Positions 25,897 through 35,364 of a DNA stretch of 64,000 bases are shown one piece after another (position 1 is the stretch's first letter; each line of letters begins with the position of its first letter). The translations under genes and the position numbers were made by a program. Where the stretch lies: the NCBI RefSeq assembly GCF_000764185.1, contig NZ_JQEC01000071.1:62001-126000 (forward strand), given 5' to 3'. The stretch is from Colwellia psychrerythraea. Lineage in GTDB: Bacteria > Pseudomonadota > Gammaproteobacteria > Enterobacterales > Alteromonadaceae. A model generated the notes under the pieces. It searched no databases. It worked only from the letters and a program-made list of their open reading frames with translations, and was not told where the DNA came from.

Positions 25897-26038
25897 TAAA
25901 ACTAAGTAAAGTATTTATAACCTGAATAAGGGAAACTGGCTAGACATTGTTAAGAAAAATTAGAAATAAGATATTTACTTATCATTTGTGATTACACATT
26001 TTTTAAAATAACTATTTCAATAAATGTTGCAATAAACA

Positions 26039-28609
26039 TTAAAACAGTCCTAGTTGATCTCCTGAAATTGATTCAAAATCGCGGCCAATAAAGGGTAAAA
26101 TATCATCGGCAATGGGCTTGAGCTGTTTTTCAACATAAAAATCATAATCAAGTTTACTCTCATTAAATTCTAGCGGTTGAACGCCATCTAGAGTAATAAC
26201 ATAGCGAATAGTGCTTCTATGTTTATATTTTGGCTTTTTCCCTTGCTCATCTAGCTTAATATTGGCTATCAATGCGGCTTTAATGTGAGGAGGAGTATTG
26301 ACGTAATCATTTAACTTGCGTCTTATTTTTTTCTGATAAATCAGTTTATCATCATAGAGGCCTGCCTTTAAATCTGTTACTACACTTTGAATATATTCTT
26401 CGATAGGTTCATCGTTAAAAACTAATCTATATAACTCTTGTTGGAAATCCTTACTTAATTCAGTCCAGTCGCTTCTAACTGTTTCTAAGCCCTTAAAAAT
26501 CATTATTTCATTAGAGATACCCGCATAACGTTTTTTTGTTCCAATGACTTTTTGATCTTTGAGATTATTAAGACCACGAATTTTTGGCATTAAAAATTTT
26601 GTGAAGTGTGTTTCAAATTCAATGTCTAATTGACTGGTGATTTTAAAGTCTTGCTGTAAAGTAGCCCGCCACTTTTTATTGATAAAACTTTGTAATGATA
26701 AACCTAACTGTTGTGCCTGCTGTTTTGATTTATCTGCACCTATAAAGACAAATATTGAGTCGGTATCACCATAGATAACTTGATGTCCCTGCTCCGATAT
26801 CCAGTTACTCGTGGTTTTTAAAATCTCATGACTACGTTTAGTAATAGACCCCGATAACCTAGGATCAAAAAAACGGCAACCGGTAGAGCCAAGCACACCA
26901 TAAAAACTATTCATAATAATTTTTATGGCTTGTGATAACGCGGCATTCTTTTGTAATTTAGCTTTATCACGTTCTAACCAAAGTGACTCAATAATGTCAG
27001 GTAAAAAATGTGCTGTTCTTGAAAAATAAGCACCGTCAAAGCCTTTAATCACATAATTACGATTATCTTTATCATCTTGCTCAGTATTATCCTTATTCGA
27101 ACTTGGCTCATTTACAACGGCTAATCCTTCAATTAATCCCATAGGGTCAATTTTAAAGGTGCGGATAATACTTGGATACAAGGACTTAAAATCTAGTACT
27201 AATACATTCTCATAAAGCCCCGGAATAGAGTCCATCACATAACCACCTGGAGAGACCAAATCCGAGACACCATCCCCCATATTAGGAGCGATGTAACCAC
27301 TGCGATGTAATTTCGGTAAATATAAATTGGTAAATGCCGCCACCGAACCACCTATTCTATCGATAGCTAAGCCAGTAAGCTGCGCCCTGAGTTGCGCAAA
27401 AGCCAATAACTGAGTTTTTTCAAAAATAAGCCAGACTAAGCGACAATCTTCTAAGTTATACGCGGCGAGTTCGGCTTTATTATGATAAAAATTATCGGTA
27501 ATTTCTTGTACTCTATTTTCAACGTCGCTTACCTTTTTACCAATGCCAAGTAGGGTATGAGCAACATTATCAAGAGAAAAACTAGGAAAACTATATGTGG
27601 CTGTCTTTAACAAATCTATACCATCAAGCACAACACGCCCAGCAATTTCAATAAAATTTTGCTCAGTGTTATTGGCATTTTTACGCCAATATGGCTTACT
27701 GCCATCACGGCCAATAGCAAACTTGACACCATGTAAATCGCATCTTTTTTGTAATAAGTAAAAATCAAAATTTATAACATTCCAGCCGATAAAAATATCA
27801 GCATCGAATAAGGTCACTTCATCAATAAACTGCTGTAATAATTGTTTTTCATCGGCTAACCAGTGGATATAACTTTCGCAATTCAATTGTGCTTTACCGA
27901 TCATCAGCACTCGTTTAAATTCCTCTTTAGTACCCGAAGCAGTGCTATTACAAGCATATAAACCAATGGAGTAAAGCTCACCATTCATAGAGCATTCAAT
28001 GTCAATAGATAACATAGTCAACTGAATTTCATCTGCCGTTGTGGCACGCTTACACTTAGCTTGTTTGACTAATTGATAATCTTTGCGAGGTTTATCATTT
28101 TTAAAACTTTCATTACTAACAATATAATCACCGCCCACTCTACCTATACTGTCGCTAATAAAATCACCTGTATAGGTGATGTCTGCAGTAATATGGCGCT
28201 CCATTAAGAATCTATCGTCGGCACGAATATCATCTTCATAACATTTAATTTGTTGATATTTTAAGGCGTCTCTAGCACGGTAAAAACTGCGCATAGAAGT
28301 AAAGTATAGCGCTGCAACCTTTTGTTGAGCGAATGTCTTTAATGATAACTGCTTAGATTTTTCAAGCGGTATTTGTTGGTTTACCAATATCCGTTGTGCT
28401 GATTCTAGCTGATGATTTTCAATAAAAAAAACAGCTAATTCATTATTTATTTGCAGCTGTGCTACTCCACAATGACTTTTAAGCCATAGGGTTATTTGCA
28501 AGCCCTTTGCAGTGTCTTGCACTTGCCGAGTCAATAAAAAACCACAATTGATATCAGTTGCCTTAAAATTTGTCATTTTATAGTTAAATTTTTCGTGTAA
28601 CTCAGTCAA
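26039..28609 (-). CDS. polB: DNA polymerase II
   Basis: Family B DNA polymerase of 856 residues (E. coli PolB 783), used in SOS-induced repair synthesis. The proofreading domain shows Exo I LSIDIECSM (about 199-207) and NWDVI-type GWNVINFDFY. Polymerase motifs are LDFKSLYPSI (motif A, about 474-483), IIMNSFYGVLG (motif B) and YGDTDSIFV (motif C, about 615-623), with LKPIADDILPF near the C-terminus. It diverges from dinG with a single LexA box in the 57 bp between them, so DNA damage should induce both. Confidence 0.95.
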   Translation of the reverse strand: MTELHEKFNYKMTNFKATDINCGFLLTRQVQDTAKGLQITLWLKSHCGVAQLQINNELAVFFIENHQLESAQRILVNQQIPLEKSKQLSLKTFAQQKVAALYFTSMRSFYRARDALKYQQIKCYEDDIRADDRFLMERHITADITYTGDFISDSIGRVGGDYIVSNESFKNDKPRKDYQLVKQAKCKRATTADEIQLTMLSIDIECSMNGELYSIGLYACNSTASGTKEEFKRVLMIGKAQLNCESYIHWLADEKQLLQQFIDEVTLFDADIFIGWNVINFDFYLLQKRCDLHGVKFAIGRDGSKPYWRKNANNTEQNFIEIAGRVVLDGIDLLKTATYSFPSFSLDNVAHTLLGIGKKVSDVENRVQEITDNFYHNKAELAAYNLEDCRLVWLIFEKTQLLAFAQLRAQLTGLAIDRIGGSVAAFTNLYLPKLHRSGYIAPNMGDGVSDLVSPGGYVMDSIPGLYENVLVLDFKSLYPSIIRTFKIDPMGLIEGLAVVNEPSSNKDNTEQDDKDNRNYVIKGFDGAYFSRTAHFLPDIIESLWLERDKAKLQKNAALSQAIKIIMNSFYGVLGSTGCRFFDPRLSGSITKRSHEILKTTSNWISEQGHQVIYGDTDSIFVFIGADKSKQQAQQLGLSLQSFINKKWRATLQQDFKITSQLDIEFETHFTKFLMPKIRGLNNLKDQKVIGTKKRYAGISNEIMIFKGLETVRSDWTELSKDFQQELYRLVFNDEPIEEYIQSVVTDLKAGLYDDKLIYQKKIRRKLNDYVNTPPHIKAALIANIKLDEQGKKPKYKHRSTIRYVITLDGVQPLEFNESKLDYDFYVEKQLKPIADDILPFIGRDFESISGDQLGLF

Positions 28610-28611
28610 AC

Positions 28612-28627
28612 CTGTTAATATATACAG
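28612..28627. promoter_or_regulatory. LexA (SOS) box shared by polB and dinG
   Basis: CTGTTAATATATACAG is a near-perfect match to the LexA operator CTGT-N8-ACAG with an AT-rich centre. It starts 3 bp from the polB start and lies 40 bp from dinG, both SOS genes in E. coli. Confidence 0.9.
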
Positions 28628-28666
28628 CAGTGTAACCGATCTTCTGTTTTTTGGAAACTAGTAACA

Positions 28667-30805
28667 ATGTTATCTGATAAGTTAAAACAAGCTATTCGCC
28701 AAGCCTATAAAGCCATCGGCGAGAATTTAACGCACTTTAATCCCCGTAAGCAACAAACACTACTCATTGCCGAAATAGCCAAGACTTTAGCTGGTGAATA
28801 CAATAAAGATAGAAAAATAATTACCATTGAAGCGGGTACTGGTACAGGAAAGTCACTCGCCTACTGCTTAGGCGCTATACCGCTGGCATTAGCTAAAGAT
28901 AAAAAAGTGTGTATTTCAACCGCTACCGTTGCTTTACAAGAGCAACTTGTTGACAAGGACTTACCCTTTCTAAAAAAACATGCTGGAATAGACTTTCAGT
29001 TCACTTTAGTCAAAGGCAGGCAGCGTTACGTTTGTCGACAAAAATTGACTCAAGCAGTAACGACAAGCTCTGATAGCGAACCTACCCAAGTAGGCTTTAC
29101 CTTTGCTGAAAAACCTGACGCTAAAGATGTTAGAACCTTGAATTCGATGCATAAAGCGTTACTTGATGGTTCTTGGTTAGGTGATATCGATTCATGGGAA
29201 ACCCACTTGCCTCAGCATATTTGGCAACAAGTACAAAGTGATAAACATAGCTGTTTAAAAAATTTATCAGAGCATACTCATTGTCCCTTTCACAAAGCAC
29301 GTGAAACTATGGACCAAGCACATGTGCTCGTGATAAATCATAGCTTGTTACTAGCAGATCTTGAATTAGGCGGCGGTAGGATACTATCCTCACCTGAAGA
29401 TACCTTTTATATTATTGATGAAGCACATCACCTACCTAAAGTAACACGTGATTTCTCCAGCGCTGGTATTACCTTAAAAGGCTCAATAGAGTGGTTAACG
29501 AAACTGCGAGAAACCGGCGATAAAATGGCGAAGTTAATTAAATCGCAAAACGCTATTTCTCCTGCGATGAAGTTAGGTGATAATTGTCAAGAGCTACTGA
29601 TAGAAATGCAAAAGGTGCTTAATTTCATAGAAGTAAATGCCAAGAGTTATTTTCTAGAAAATGATAAGCAAGCTCAAAATAGTAAATTCACTAAAAAGTC
29701 TCAACACGATGAACAAGTCTACCGCTTTGAAAATGGCCTTATCCCACAAACGTTAAAAAATTGGGCCGAAGATTTACAAAGCCTAAGCAAAAAATCATTA
29801 TCGCATTTAAATAAACTTTATAACGGCCTGATAGAATCTGTAAAAGATGGCGATACACAGATGTATTTAGCAGAGCCTCTACTTGCCGAAGCCGGTTTTA
29901 TGCTACAGCGATTAGAGAATTTACAAGCACTTTGGTACATGTATGCTAAAACTGATAGTGACAAAGGTGCACCAATGGCCCGATGGTTAGAGCATCTAAC
30001 CAGTAAACGCCAAGATTACCTGCTCAGTGCATCACCTATTGAAGTTGGTTTTACCTTAGAGAATATGTTGTGGAGCCAGTGTGAAGGTGCAGTGTTATGT
30101 TCTGCCACCTTGCGGGCGTTAAATTCTTTCGACCACTTCCGTTTTCAAGTGGGTCTAAGAAATAATGACGGTAGTCAATATCAGCAGGTAGACTCCCCTT
30201 TTGATTATCAAAATAATGCTCAGTTAGTTATCGCAAATATGGATAATGAAGCCAGTGCTCCAGACTTTACTGATGAGGTAATTTCGAAATTACCAAAATA
30301 CCTCGAGCAAGGCAATGCCAGTTTAGTGCTATTTTCTTCCTATTGGCAGATGAACAAAGTAGCACAAACCTTAAGGGATGAGCATAAACTTGAAATTATG
30401 GTGCAAGGCGAATTATCACGTCAGCAAATAATTGAGCAGCATAAAAAGCGTTGTGATGAGAAAAAAGGTAGTGTCATTTTTGGTACACAGAGTTTCTCTG
30501 AAGGGCTTGATTTACCGGGGGATTACCTGAACAATTTAATTATTACCAAATTGCCTTTTTCTGTACCAACCTCTCCGGTTGAACAAGCGCAAGCGGAATA
30601 CGTTACTGCTAAAGGTGGTAATCCATTTATGACCTTGTCTGTACCTGATACCTCTAAAAAACTTGTGCAAGCATGTGGCAGGTTATTACGAAATGAGATG
30701 GATAAAGGAGTTATTACTTTGTTAGATAAACGTGTAGTGACTAAACGATATGGTAAACAGTTACTTGACTCACTGCCGCCCTTTAGTCGAGTATTCGAAA
30801 AATAA
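28667..30805 (+). CDS. dinG: ATP-dependent DNA helicase DinG
   Basis: XPD-like superfamily 2 helicase, 712 residues, that unwinds damaged or R-loop-containing DNA. Walker A is in EAGTGTGKSLAY (about 55-66) and the DEAH box in IIDEAHHL (about 249-256). Cysteines in RYVCRQKL, HSCLKNL and HTHCPFHKA supply the iron-sulfur cluster of the family. The C-terminal helicase part has FGTQSFSEGLDLPG and QACGRLLRNE (motif VI). LexA box just upstream. Companion of the divergent polB. Confidence 0.95.
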   Translation: MLSDKLKQAIRQAYKAIGENLTHFNPRKQQTLLIAEIAKTLAGEYNKDRKIITIEAGTGTGKSLAYCLGAIPLALAKDKKVCISTATVALQEQLVDKDLPFLKKHAGIDFQFTLVKGRQRYVCRQKLTQAVTTSSDSEPTQVGFTFAEKPDAKDVRTLNSMHKALLDGSWLGDIDSWETHLPQHIWQQVQSDKHSCLKNLSEHTHCPFHKARETMDQAHVLVINHSLLLADLELGGGRILSSPEDTFYIIDEAHHLPKVTRDFSSAGITLKGSIEWLTKLRETGDKMAKLIKSQNAISPAMKLGDNCQELLIEMQKVLNFIEVNAKSYFLENDKQAQNSKFTKKSQHDEQVYRFENGLIPQTLKNWAEDLQSLSKKSLSHLNKLYNGLIESVKDGDTQMYLAEPLLAEAGFMLQRLENLQALWYMYAKTDSDKGAPMARWLEHLTSKRQDYLLSASPIEVGFTLENMLWSQCEGAVLCSATLRALNSFDHFRFQVGLRNNDGSQYQQVDSPFDYQNNAQLVIANMDNEASAPDFTDEVISKLPKYLEQGNASLVLFSSYWQMNKVAQTLRDEHKLEIMVQGELSRQQIIEQHKKRCDEKKGSVIFGTQSFSEGLDLPGDYLNNLIITKLPFSVPTSPVEQAQAEYVTAKGGNPFMTLSVPDTSKKLVQACGRLLRNEMDKGVITLLDKRVVTKRYGKQLLDSLPPFSRVFEK

Positions 30806-30868
30806 ACCTAGTGAGTTGGCTCTGTAGATTTTTACTCTTCTCTATAAATCTATTTTTATAACAGACAT

Positions 30869-30900
30869 AAAAAAGGCTTAAAATAAATTTTAAGCCTTAA
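30869..30900 (-). terminator. Terminator of the Sel1-repeat gene
   Basis: AAGGCTTAAAAT pairs with ATTTTAAGCCTT; on the minus strand the second arm runs into TTTTTT, so it mainly ends the gene that stops at 30921. It may also act on dinG transcripts. Confidence 0.75.
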
Positions 30901-30920
30901 TTCAATCCAAAAAGAGGATA

Positions 30921-31982
30921 TTACTTTTTAGCATCCTCTAAAGCTTTTTCAAAAGCCTTTGTTGTAGCTCTAACATCAGCTTGTTTAGTAAATTCAATAT
31001 TTACACCTGCTTTAACTAATTCCTCGTAAAAATCCGCAACAGCACAACTTTCAACTTGCTGACAAACTATTTCGTATTTTAAAATTGCTGGTTCATAAGC
31101 TTGTAAAGCGGCTTTTTTAAGCCAAGCTAGCGACTCGTGTAAGTCCTTTTGAACAGCCATACCGTTAAGGTACATTTGAGCCAGGTTTACTTGACCTTTA
31201 GCAAAACCTAAATCAGCAGACTCTTCAAATTTGATTAATGCTGACTCCATTTTATCACCATCTGTAGCAAACTTTAAATATTCTAAACCACTGAAGTTTT
31301 CTTTTTTACCTGGAATAAATACTGAACTAGATTCAAAATGAGAATCCGGAACAACAACGTTCCCATCAAGCATATTACCCTCTGGGCGTCGAGCTAAAAC
31401 GATAGCACCAGACTCAATCATGGTTTGGAGTTCTGAGATTTTATAGTTATGACGCTTTTCTTGGAAAAACTTTTCGTATCTAAGTTGCGCATAACGAATA
31501 GCTTCATTTAATTCATGCTCTTGAAAATAGAAATAGCTACTAAAATTAATCGTTACGACATCACCAGTGATATCTTTAACTTTAGCCATTCGAAATTTTT
31601 CTGCCGGGCGGAGGTTATCTTTAATAACTCGAAAATCTACATAGTAGAAATCGTTAAGTTGGGGTGCAGCGATAATAGCTTTAGTCTGTTCACTTAACTT
31701 CATATCTTTATAAAACATACCACCTGCCACAGCTGCTGCGGCAAAGATAACAAGAACAATTATCTTAGTTTTATGTACAATCAACCATGGATCGGGATCC
31801 TTGGTATCTACTGTGTAGTGGTAATAGGGTTCGTCTTGAACGTTGTCAGTGGTCGGAGATTCCACAATTGCTACTGCTTCTTCTGCTTCTTCAGTTTCCG
31901 CTTCTGATACAGCTTGTTGATCAACTTCTGCACTGGGCAAGTGTTCATCTTCCTCATATTGGCGAATTGCTGATTGTGGCAT
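30921..31982 (-). CDS. Sel1-repeat membrane protein
   Basis: A 353-residue protein with an acidic N-terminal cytoplasmic part, one transmembrane helix at about residues 66-87 (IIVLVIFAAAAVAGGMFY) and a periplasmic region ending in two Sel1-like (TPR-type) repeats (FAKGQVNLAQMYLNGMAVQKD and ESLAWLKKAALQAYEPAILKYE). The start is placed at MPQSAIRQYEEDE because a GGAG ribosome site lies 8 bases upstream; an in-frame ATG 12 codons earlier has none. Sel1 proteins usually serve as scaffolds for signalling or envelope complexes. I see no family name for the full architecture. Confidence 0.7.
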   Translation of the reverse strand: MPQSAIRQYEEDEHLPSAEVDQQAVSEAETEEAEEAVAIVESPTTDNVQDEPYYHYTVDTKDPDPWLIVHKTKIIVLVIFAAAAVAGGMFYKDMKLSEQTKAIIAAPQLNDFYYVDFRVIKDNLRPAEKFRMAKVKDITGDVVTINFSSYFYFQEHELNEAIRYAQLRYEKFFQEKRHNYKISELQTMIESGAIVLARRPEGNMLDGNVVVPDSHFESSSVFIPGKKENFSGLEYLKFATDGDKMESALIKFEESADLGFAKGQVNLAQMYLNGMAVQKDLHESLAWLKKAALQAYEPAILKYEIVCQQVESCAVADFYEELVKAGVNIEFTKQADVRATTKAFEKALEDAKK

Positions 31983-32379
31983 AACCGCTCCTTTTTTTAT
32001 TTTTTTTATTAATATCATTTGAGCATAAAATAAACAAGCGTTAATTTTTGTTATTTTGCTTTAACATTTGTATTATCAACGCTAAAATCGCGCTAATAAG
32101 CCCCGTACTAATGACTTTCATTAACATCGCAAGCAATTGAGTTTATTAAAAATAATTTAAACAATTTATGATGCCAATTTTCGTTATCACGAGTATACCT
32201 TTTTATTTAAATTAAAACAATCGTTTGATTGTTAGCCTAAAAAAAGTTTTTTTTAAGTCAAAAAACGTACTTTTTTTAGGGAATGTAACTTTTAGTTAAC
32301 TATATTTTTATATTGGCTTCACTAAACATATCACGATATGATTCCTATCACTTCCTGTTATCGGACCTGTTGTCAACAA
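31983..32379. other. Divergent intergenic region, AT-rich
   Basis: Holds the upstream regions of the Sel1 gene and of the small membrane protein gene. Minus-strand codons at 32041-32127 could encode a 28-residue hydrophobic peptide (MLMKVISTGLISAILALIIQ at the start), but no ribosome site precedes it. Runs of A and T near 32240-32280 are conspicuous; nothing else recognised. Confidence 0.35.
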
Positions 32380-32730
32380 ATGAAAAAATCAACCAAAGTT
32401 ACCTTATTATCCGCGCTAGTTTTCCCTGGTCTCGGTCATTTTTTATTAAAAAAATATATCATCGCCTTTGCATTTATTTTAAGTTTCTCTTACTTGTTGC
32501 TGGGTGTTATTTCAGAAGTGCTCGATAAAACACAACAAGTCATGGATAGTATCATCCGAGGTGACATTTCCATGGACGTTTCGGCGATACGCCAAGCATT
32601 AATTGAACAAGGTGTTTTAGAAAGCTCTGATCTTTCTATCAGCACTTTTTTGTTGTTGATCATTTGGGTAATCGCGGCTTTTGATGCTTATAGACTTGCC
32701 AAAAAAGACCCGCAGGACAACATTGACTAA
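32380..32730 (+). CDS. Small membrane protein of unknown function
   Basis: A 116-residue protein starting MKKSTKVTLLSALVFPGLGH. Two transmembrane segments are apparent, about residues 8-45 (interrupted by the positively charged LLKKYIIA) and 84-103 (FLLLIIWVIAAFDAY), with a polar loop between them. The FPGLGHFLLKK motif resembles the PG-x-GH(L/F) turn of small TM2-like proteins. The reading frame is open 14 codons further upstream (ATG at 32338), but that part is not hydrophobic and has no ribosome site. Function unknown. It is followed at 112 bp by the DUF2947-like gene. Confidence 0.6.
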   Translation: MKKSTKVTLLSALVFPGLGHFLLKKYIIAFAFILSFSYLLLGVISEVLDKTQQVMDSIIRGDISMDVSAIRQALIEQGVLESSDLSISTFLLLIIWVIAAFDAYRLAKKDPQDNID

Positions 32731-32841
32731 TGCTCATTACTCTCTCAAATAGCTGTTTATAAGTTTGTTACTTTATGTAGCGCTTTTTTATTTAGCTTTT
32801 GCTGGGTATAATTAGCGTGTTTTCCTTTTTGAGCAATATTA

Positions 32842-33324
32842 ATGAATTACCTGCCACTAGAGAGTTTGAAAAATTCTTGGATCTTCAAGCATAAAAGTTT
32901 ACCCATTGCAGAGCCTGATCTAGCAAAGATTAAACCTATGACTGTTGAACGAGCGAACACAGTTTGGGATACTTTTATTTCTCGGCAAGTCGACCACCCT
33001 GACTTTTTCAAAAAAGGCGATTGGCCATCTGACAACAATAACTGGTCAGAACAAGGAAAATGGGAAGACCTTTGGGATAGTAATGAAGAAGCGCTACCTG
33101 AGCTAATTTCTGAGCATTTGGATTGGGATCAAAATACCGTAGTCTATTACTGTAGCTCTAGAGATAATGTCATAGAAACTAATTGGTTAATGTTTAAACG
33201 CCATTGGAAAAACTTTTTATTCATGGATGACGGACCTATTTTACTGGGTAAGAAACGTCAACAAGTTGTACAATTTACTAGTAATGGCCATTTTAAAATT
33301 GGCCAAAAGCCAAATAGTAATTAA
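32842..33324 (+). CDS. DUF2947-like protein
   Basis: A 160-residue soluble protein rich in Trp and Asp (about nine Trp), beginning MNYLPLESLKNSWIFKHKSL. The overall pattern, W-x-F-KH near the start and YCSSRDNVIETNWLMFKRHWKNFLF at about 107-131, fits the uncharacterised DUF2947 family of Vibrio and Shewanella relatives, as I remember it. No signal peptide, membrane segment or catalytic motif is evident. No function is proposed. Confidence 0.6.
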   Translation: MNYLPLESLKNSWIFKHKSLPIAEPDLAKIKPMTVERANTVWDTFISRQVDHPDFFKKGDWPSDNNNWSEQGKWEDLWDSNEEALPELISEHLDWDQNTVVYYCSSRDNVIETNWLMFKRHWKNFLFMDDGPILLGKKRQQVVQFTSNGHFKIGQKPNSN

Positions 33325-33368
33325 TTCAACACCTTTAAATATCACCTTTATATTATAGCGGTCCTCCC

Positions 33369-34274
33369 TTGCATAAAAAAAATCGCCACAAACAGGGTTA
33401 TAACTTCACAGATTTAGTTAAAGCTCTCCCTAAGTTATCTGCTTTTATTATAAAAAATAAATACAATAATCAAGATACTATAGACTTTTCGAATTCTGAA
33501 GCAGTTAAAACACTTAACTTTGCTTTACTAAAAAATGGCTACCAGATTAACTTTTGGGACATACCTAATAATTACTTATGCCCACCAATTCCCGGAAGAG
33601 TAGACTATATACACCACCTCAAAGATTTACTGACAACTACACCCAAAAACCTACTAGCGATGCAAAATCCGGTTAATGTACTCGATATAGGCACTGGTGC
33701 AAGTTGTATATATCCTATTTTAGGTCAAAGAGTATATGGTTGGCATTTTGTTGGCTCTGATGTTGACCCCGTTTCTATTAAAGTAGCAAAACACATAACA
33801 GCTGCTGATAAAGCCCTCAATAAAGCGATTACTTGTCGCTTGCAACCTAATAGCCATCATATTTTTAATGGTGTTATCACTGAAGACGAGTTCTATCATT
33901 TAACCCTATGCAACCCACCCTTTCATCGCTCTTTAGCTGAAGCAAGTCAAGGTTCTACTCGTAAATGGAAAAACTTGAATAAAGCTAAAGCTGGCTCGAA
34001 AGTACCAGAAAAGCAACTTAATTTTGGCGGTCAAAAAGCTGAACTCTGGTGCCCCGGTGGAGAATTAGCGTTTATTGACAAAATGATTAAGGAAAGTAAA
34101 ACTTACCAAAAACAAGTACTTTGGTTTACTTGTTTAGTCTCGAAAAAAGAGCATATTGGCAAATTAAAACTTAGTCTCAAAAAATCATCAGCAAAAAATT
34201 TTAAAGTCATTAATATGGCTCAGGGACAAAAGGTCAGTCGCTTCATCGCTTGGACCTTCTATGATATGAGTTAA
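33369..34274 (+). CDS. rlmF: 23S rRNA (adenine1618-N6)-methyltransferase RlmF
   Basis: S-adenosylmethionine-dependent methyltransferase of 301 residues that modifies A1618 of 23S rRNA. NVLDIGTGASCIYPILG (about 98-114) is the SAM-binding motif, LTLCNPPFH (about 177-185) the N6-adenine catalytic N-P-P-F motif. NNYLCPPIPGRVDYIHHL and FAWTFY-type FIAWTFYD at the end match E. coli YbiN/RlmF. The only sensible start is a TTG without a clear Shine-Dalgarno, so the exact N-terminus (MHKKNRHKQGYNF) is uncertain. Confidence 0.92.
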   Translation: MHKKNRHKQGYNFTDLVKALPKLSAFIIKNKYNNQDTIDFSNSEAVKTLNFALLKNGYQINFWDIPNNYLCPPIPGRVDYIHHLKDLLTTTPKNLLAMQNPVNVLDIGTGASCIYPILGQRVYGWHFVGSDVDPVSIKVAKHITAADKALNKAITCRLQPNSHHIFNGVITEDEFYHLTLCNPPFHRSLAEASQGSTRKWKNLNKAKAGSKVPEKQLNFGGQKAELWCPGGELAFIDKMIKESKTYQKQVLWFTCLVSKKEHIGKLKLSLKKSSAKNFKVINMAQGQKVSRFIAWTFYDMS

Positions 34275-34287
34275 AGTTAACTAAAAT

Positions 34288-35091
34288 TTACTCACGACTT
34301 TCCTTTGCACTGGCTAACTCACCTGCGACCATTTCCCCCAAGCAAAACAACTGCCATTGACCTGGCTTCATTTTATGCCAGGTCTCGTCACCCGTTAATG
34401 GTTTTGTCGCAATAACTGTGACAACGTCATTACTAGTGGTTTCTTTCTTAAAATCAACCGCCATTTCAGCGTCAATAAGGCTTGCTTGACCAAAAGGAGC
34501 TTTGCGAGTTAACCAATGTAGATTGTTAGAGCAATAGGCAAATAAGTATTCACCATCGGTAATAATAATATTTGCAACACCAAGCAAGTCTATTTTTTCG
34601 GCAAGTGAAGCAATAAAACTAAATAAAACCTTAGCACCAACTTGTTTAGCGCCAAACTCAAGATGCAATTGATCAAGTATCCAACAAAAGGCATGTTCAC
34701 TATCCGTTGTACCAATAGGTAGATGAAATTGAACTGGTAGTTCCTTAGCAAAATCTTTTAACTGACCATTGTGGGCATAAGTCCAGTTTCTTCCCCACAT
34801 TTGCCTGACAAATGGGTGGGTATTCTCCAAACAGACTTCACCTGAATTAGCCTGACGAATATGACAAACTACTGCCTCACTTTTCATTGGGTACTTGGTA
34901 ACCAATTCAGCAATAGGAGATTGAGCGCTTGGCATGGGATCCTTAAAACTACGACAGCCCTTGCCTTCATAAAATGTCACTCCCCAACCATCGCTATGCG
35001 GCCCGGTATTACCCCCTCGTTGCATTAAACCACTAAAACTAAAGCAGATATCCGTTGGTACATTGGCACTCATTGCTAATAGTTCACACAT
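34288..35091 (-). CDS. yafJ: Class II glutamine amidotransferase-like protein YafJ
   Basis: A 267-residue Ntn-hydrolase domain protein. The start MCELLAMSANVPTDICFSF places the catalytic cysteine at position 2, exposed after removal of Met. SDGWGVTFYEG (about 38-48), HIRQANSGEV, NTHPF and AHNGQLKDF are the glutaminase motifs. There is no fused synthetase domain, as in E. coli YafJ, so the acceptor reaction is unknown. It converges with rlmF, separated by 13 bp. Confidence 0.88.
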   Translation of the reverse strand: MCELLAMSANVPTDICFSFSGLMQRGGNTGPHSDGWGVTFYEGKGCRSFKDPMPSAQSPIAELVTKYPMKSEAVVCHIRQANSGEVCLENTHPFVRQMWGRNWTYAHNGQLKDFAKELPVQFHLPIGTTDSEHAFCWILDQLHLEFGAKQVGAKVLFSFIASLAEKIDLLGVANIIITDGEYLFAYCSNNLHWLTRKAPFGQASLIDAEMAVDFKKETTSNDVVTVIATKPLTGDETWHKMKPGQWQLFCLGEMVAGELASAKESRE

Positions 35092-35184
35092 AATACATTT
35101 AAACCCTAATTATCAAATAGATACACGTAAAATAGACATTCACTATCACAGCAGAGGCCGTAAAAGAGTCATTATAGAAAACAA

Positions 35185-35217
35185 AAAGCTAAACGAATTA
35201 AAAACCCGTTTAGCTTT
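35185..35217 (-). terminator. Terminator downstream of the HGGGGVYVPPK locus
   Basis: AAAGCTAAACG pairs with CGTTTAGCTTT; read on the minus strand the hairpin is followed by TTTTTGTTTT, ending transcription coming from the genes at 35365-36133. Confidence 0.75.
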
Positions 35218-35225
35218 CATTTATA

Positions 35226-35342
35226 TTAAGCTGTAATTGGCTTTAAGTCACTAGATAACTTAATTGCACTGGCCTTTTGAGTAGTAAAAACAGCGGCTTG
35301 TTGTGTGGGTCCAACACTTAGGTGGGTATTAAAAAATAAAGT
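35226..35342 (-). pseudogene. Start-less coding-like fragment
   Basis: A frame of 38 codons ends in LSSDLKPITA and a stop immediately before a good terminator, 23 bp after the membrane protein gene. The composition (SVGPTQQAAVFTTQKASA) is protein-like, but there is no ATG, GTG or TTG in frame after the preceding stop. It is either a 5'-truncated small gene or chance. Confidence 0.3.
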
Positions 35343-35364
35343 CTATAAATTCCATTTAGTATCC

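Noticed and set aside
25648..25899. 83-residue open frame upstream of metC
   Set aside because: Overlaps metC and its upstream region, low-complexity hydrophobic product, no ribosome site.
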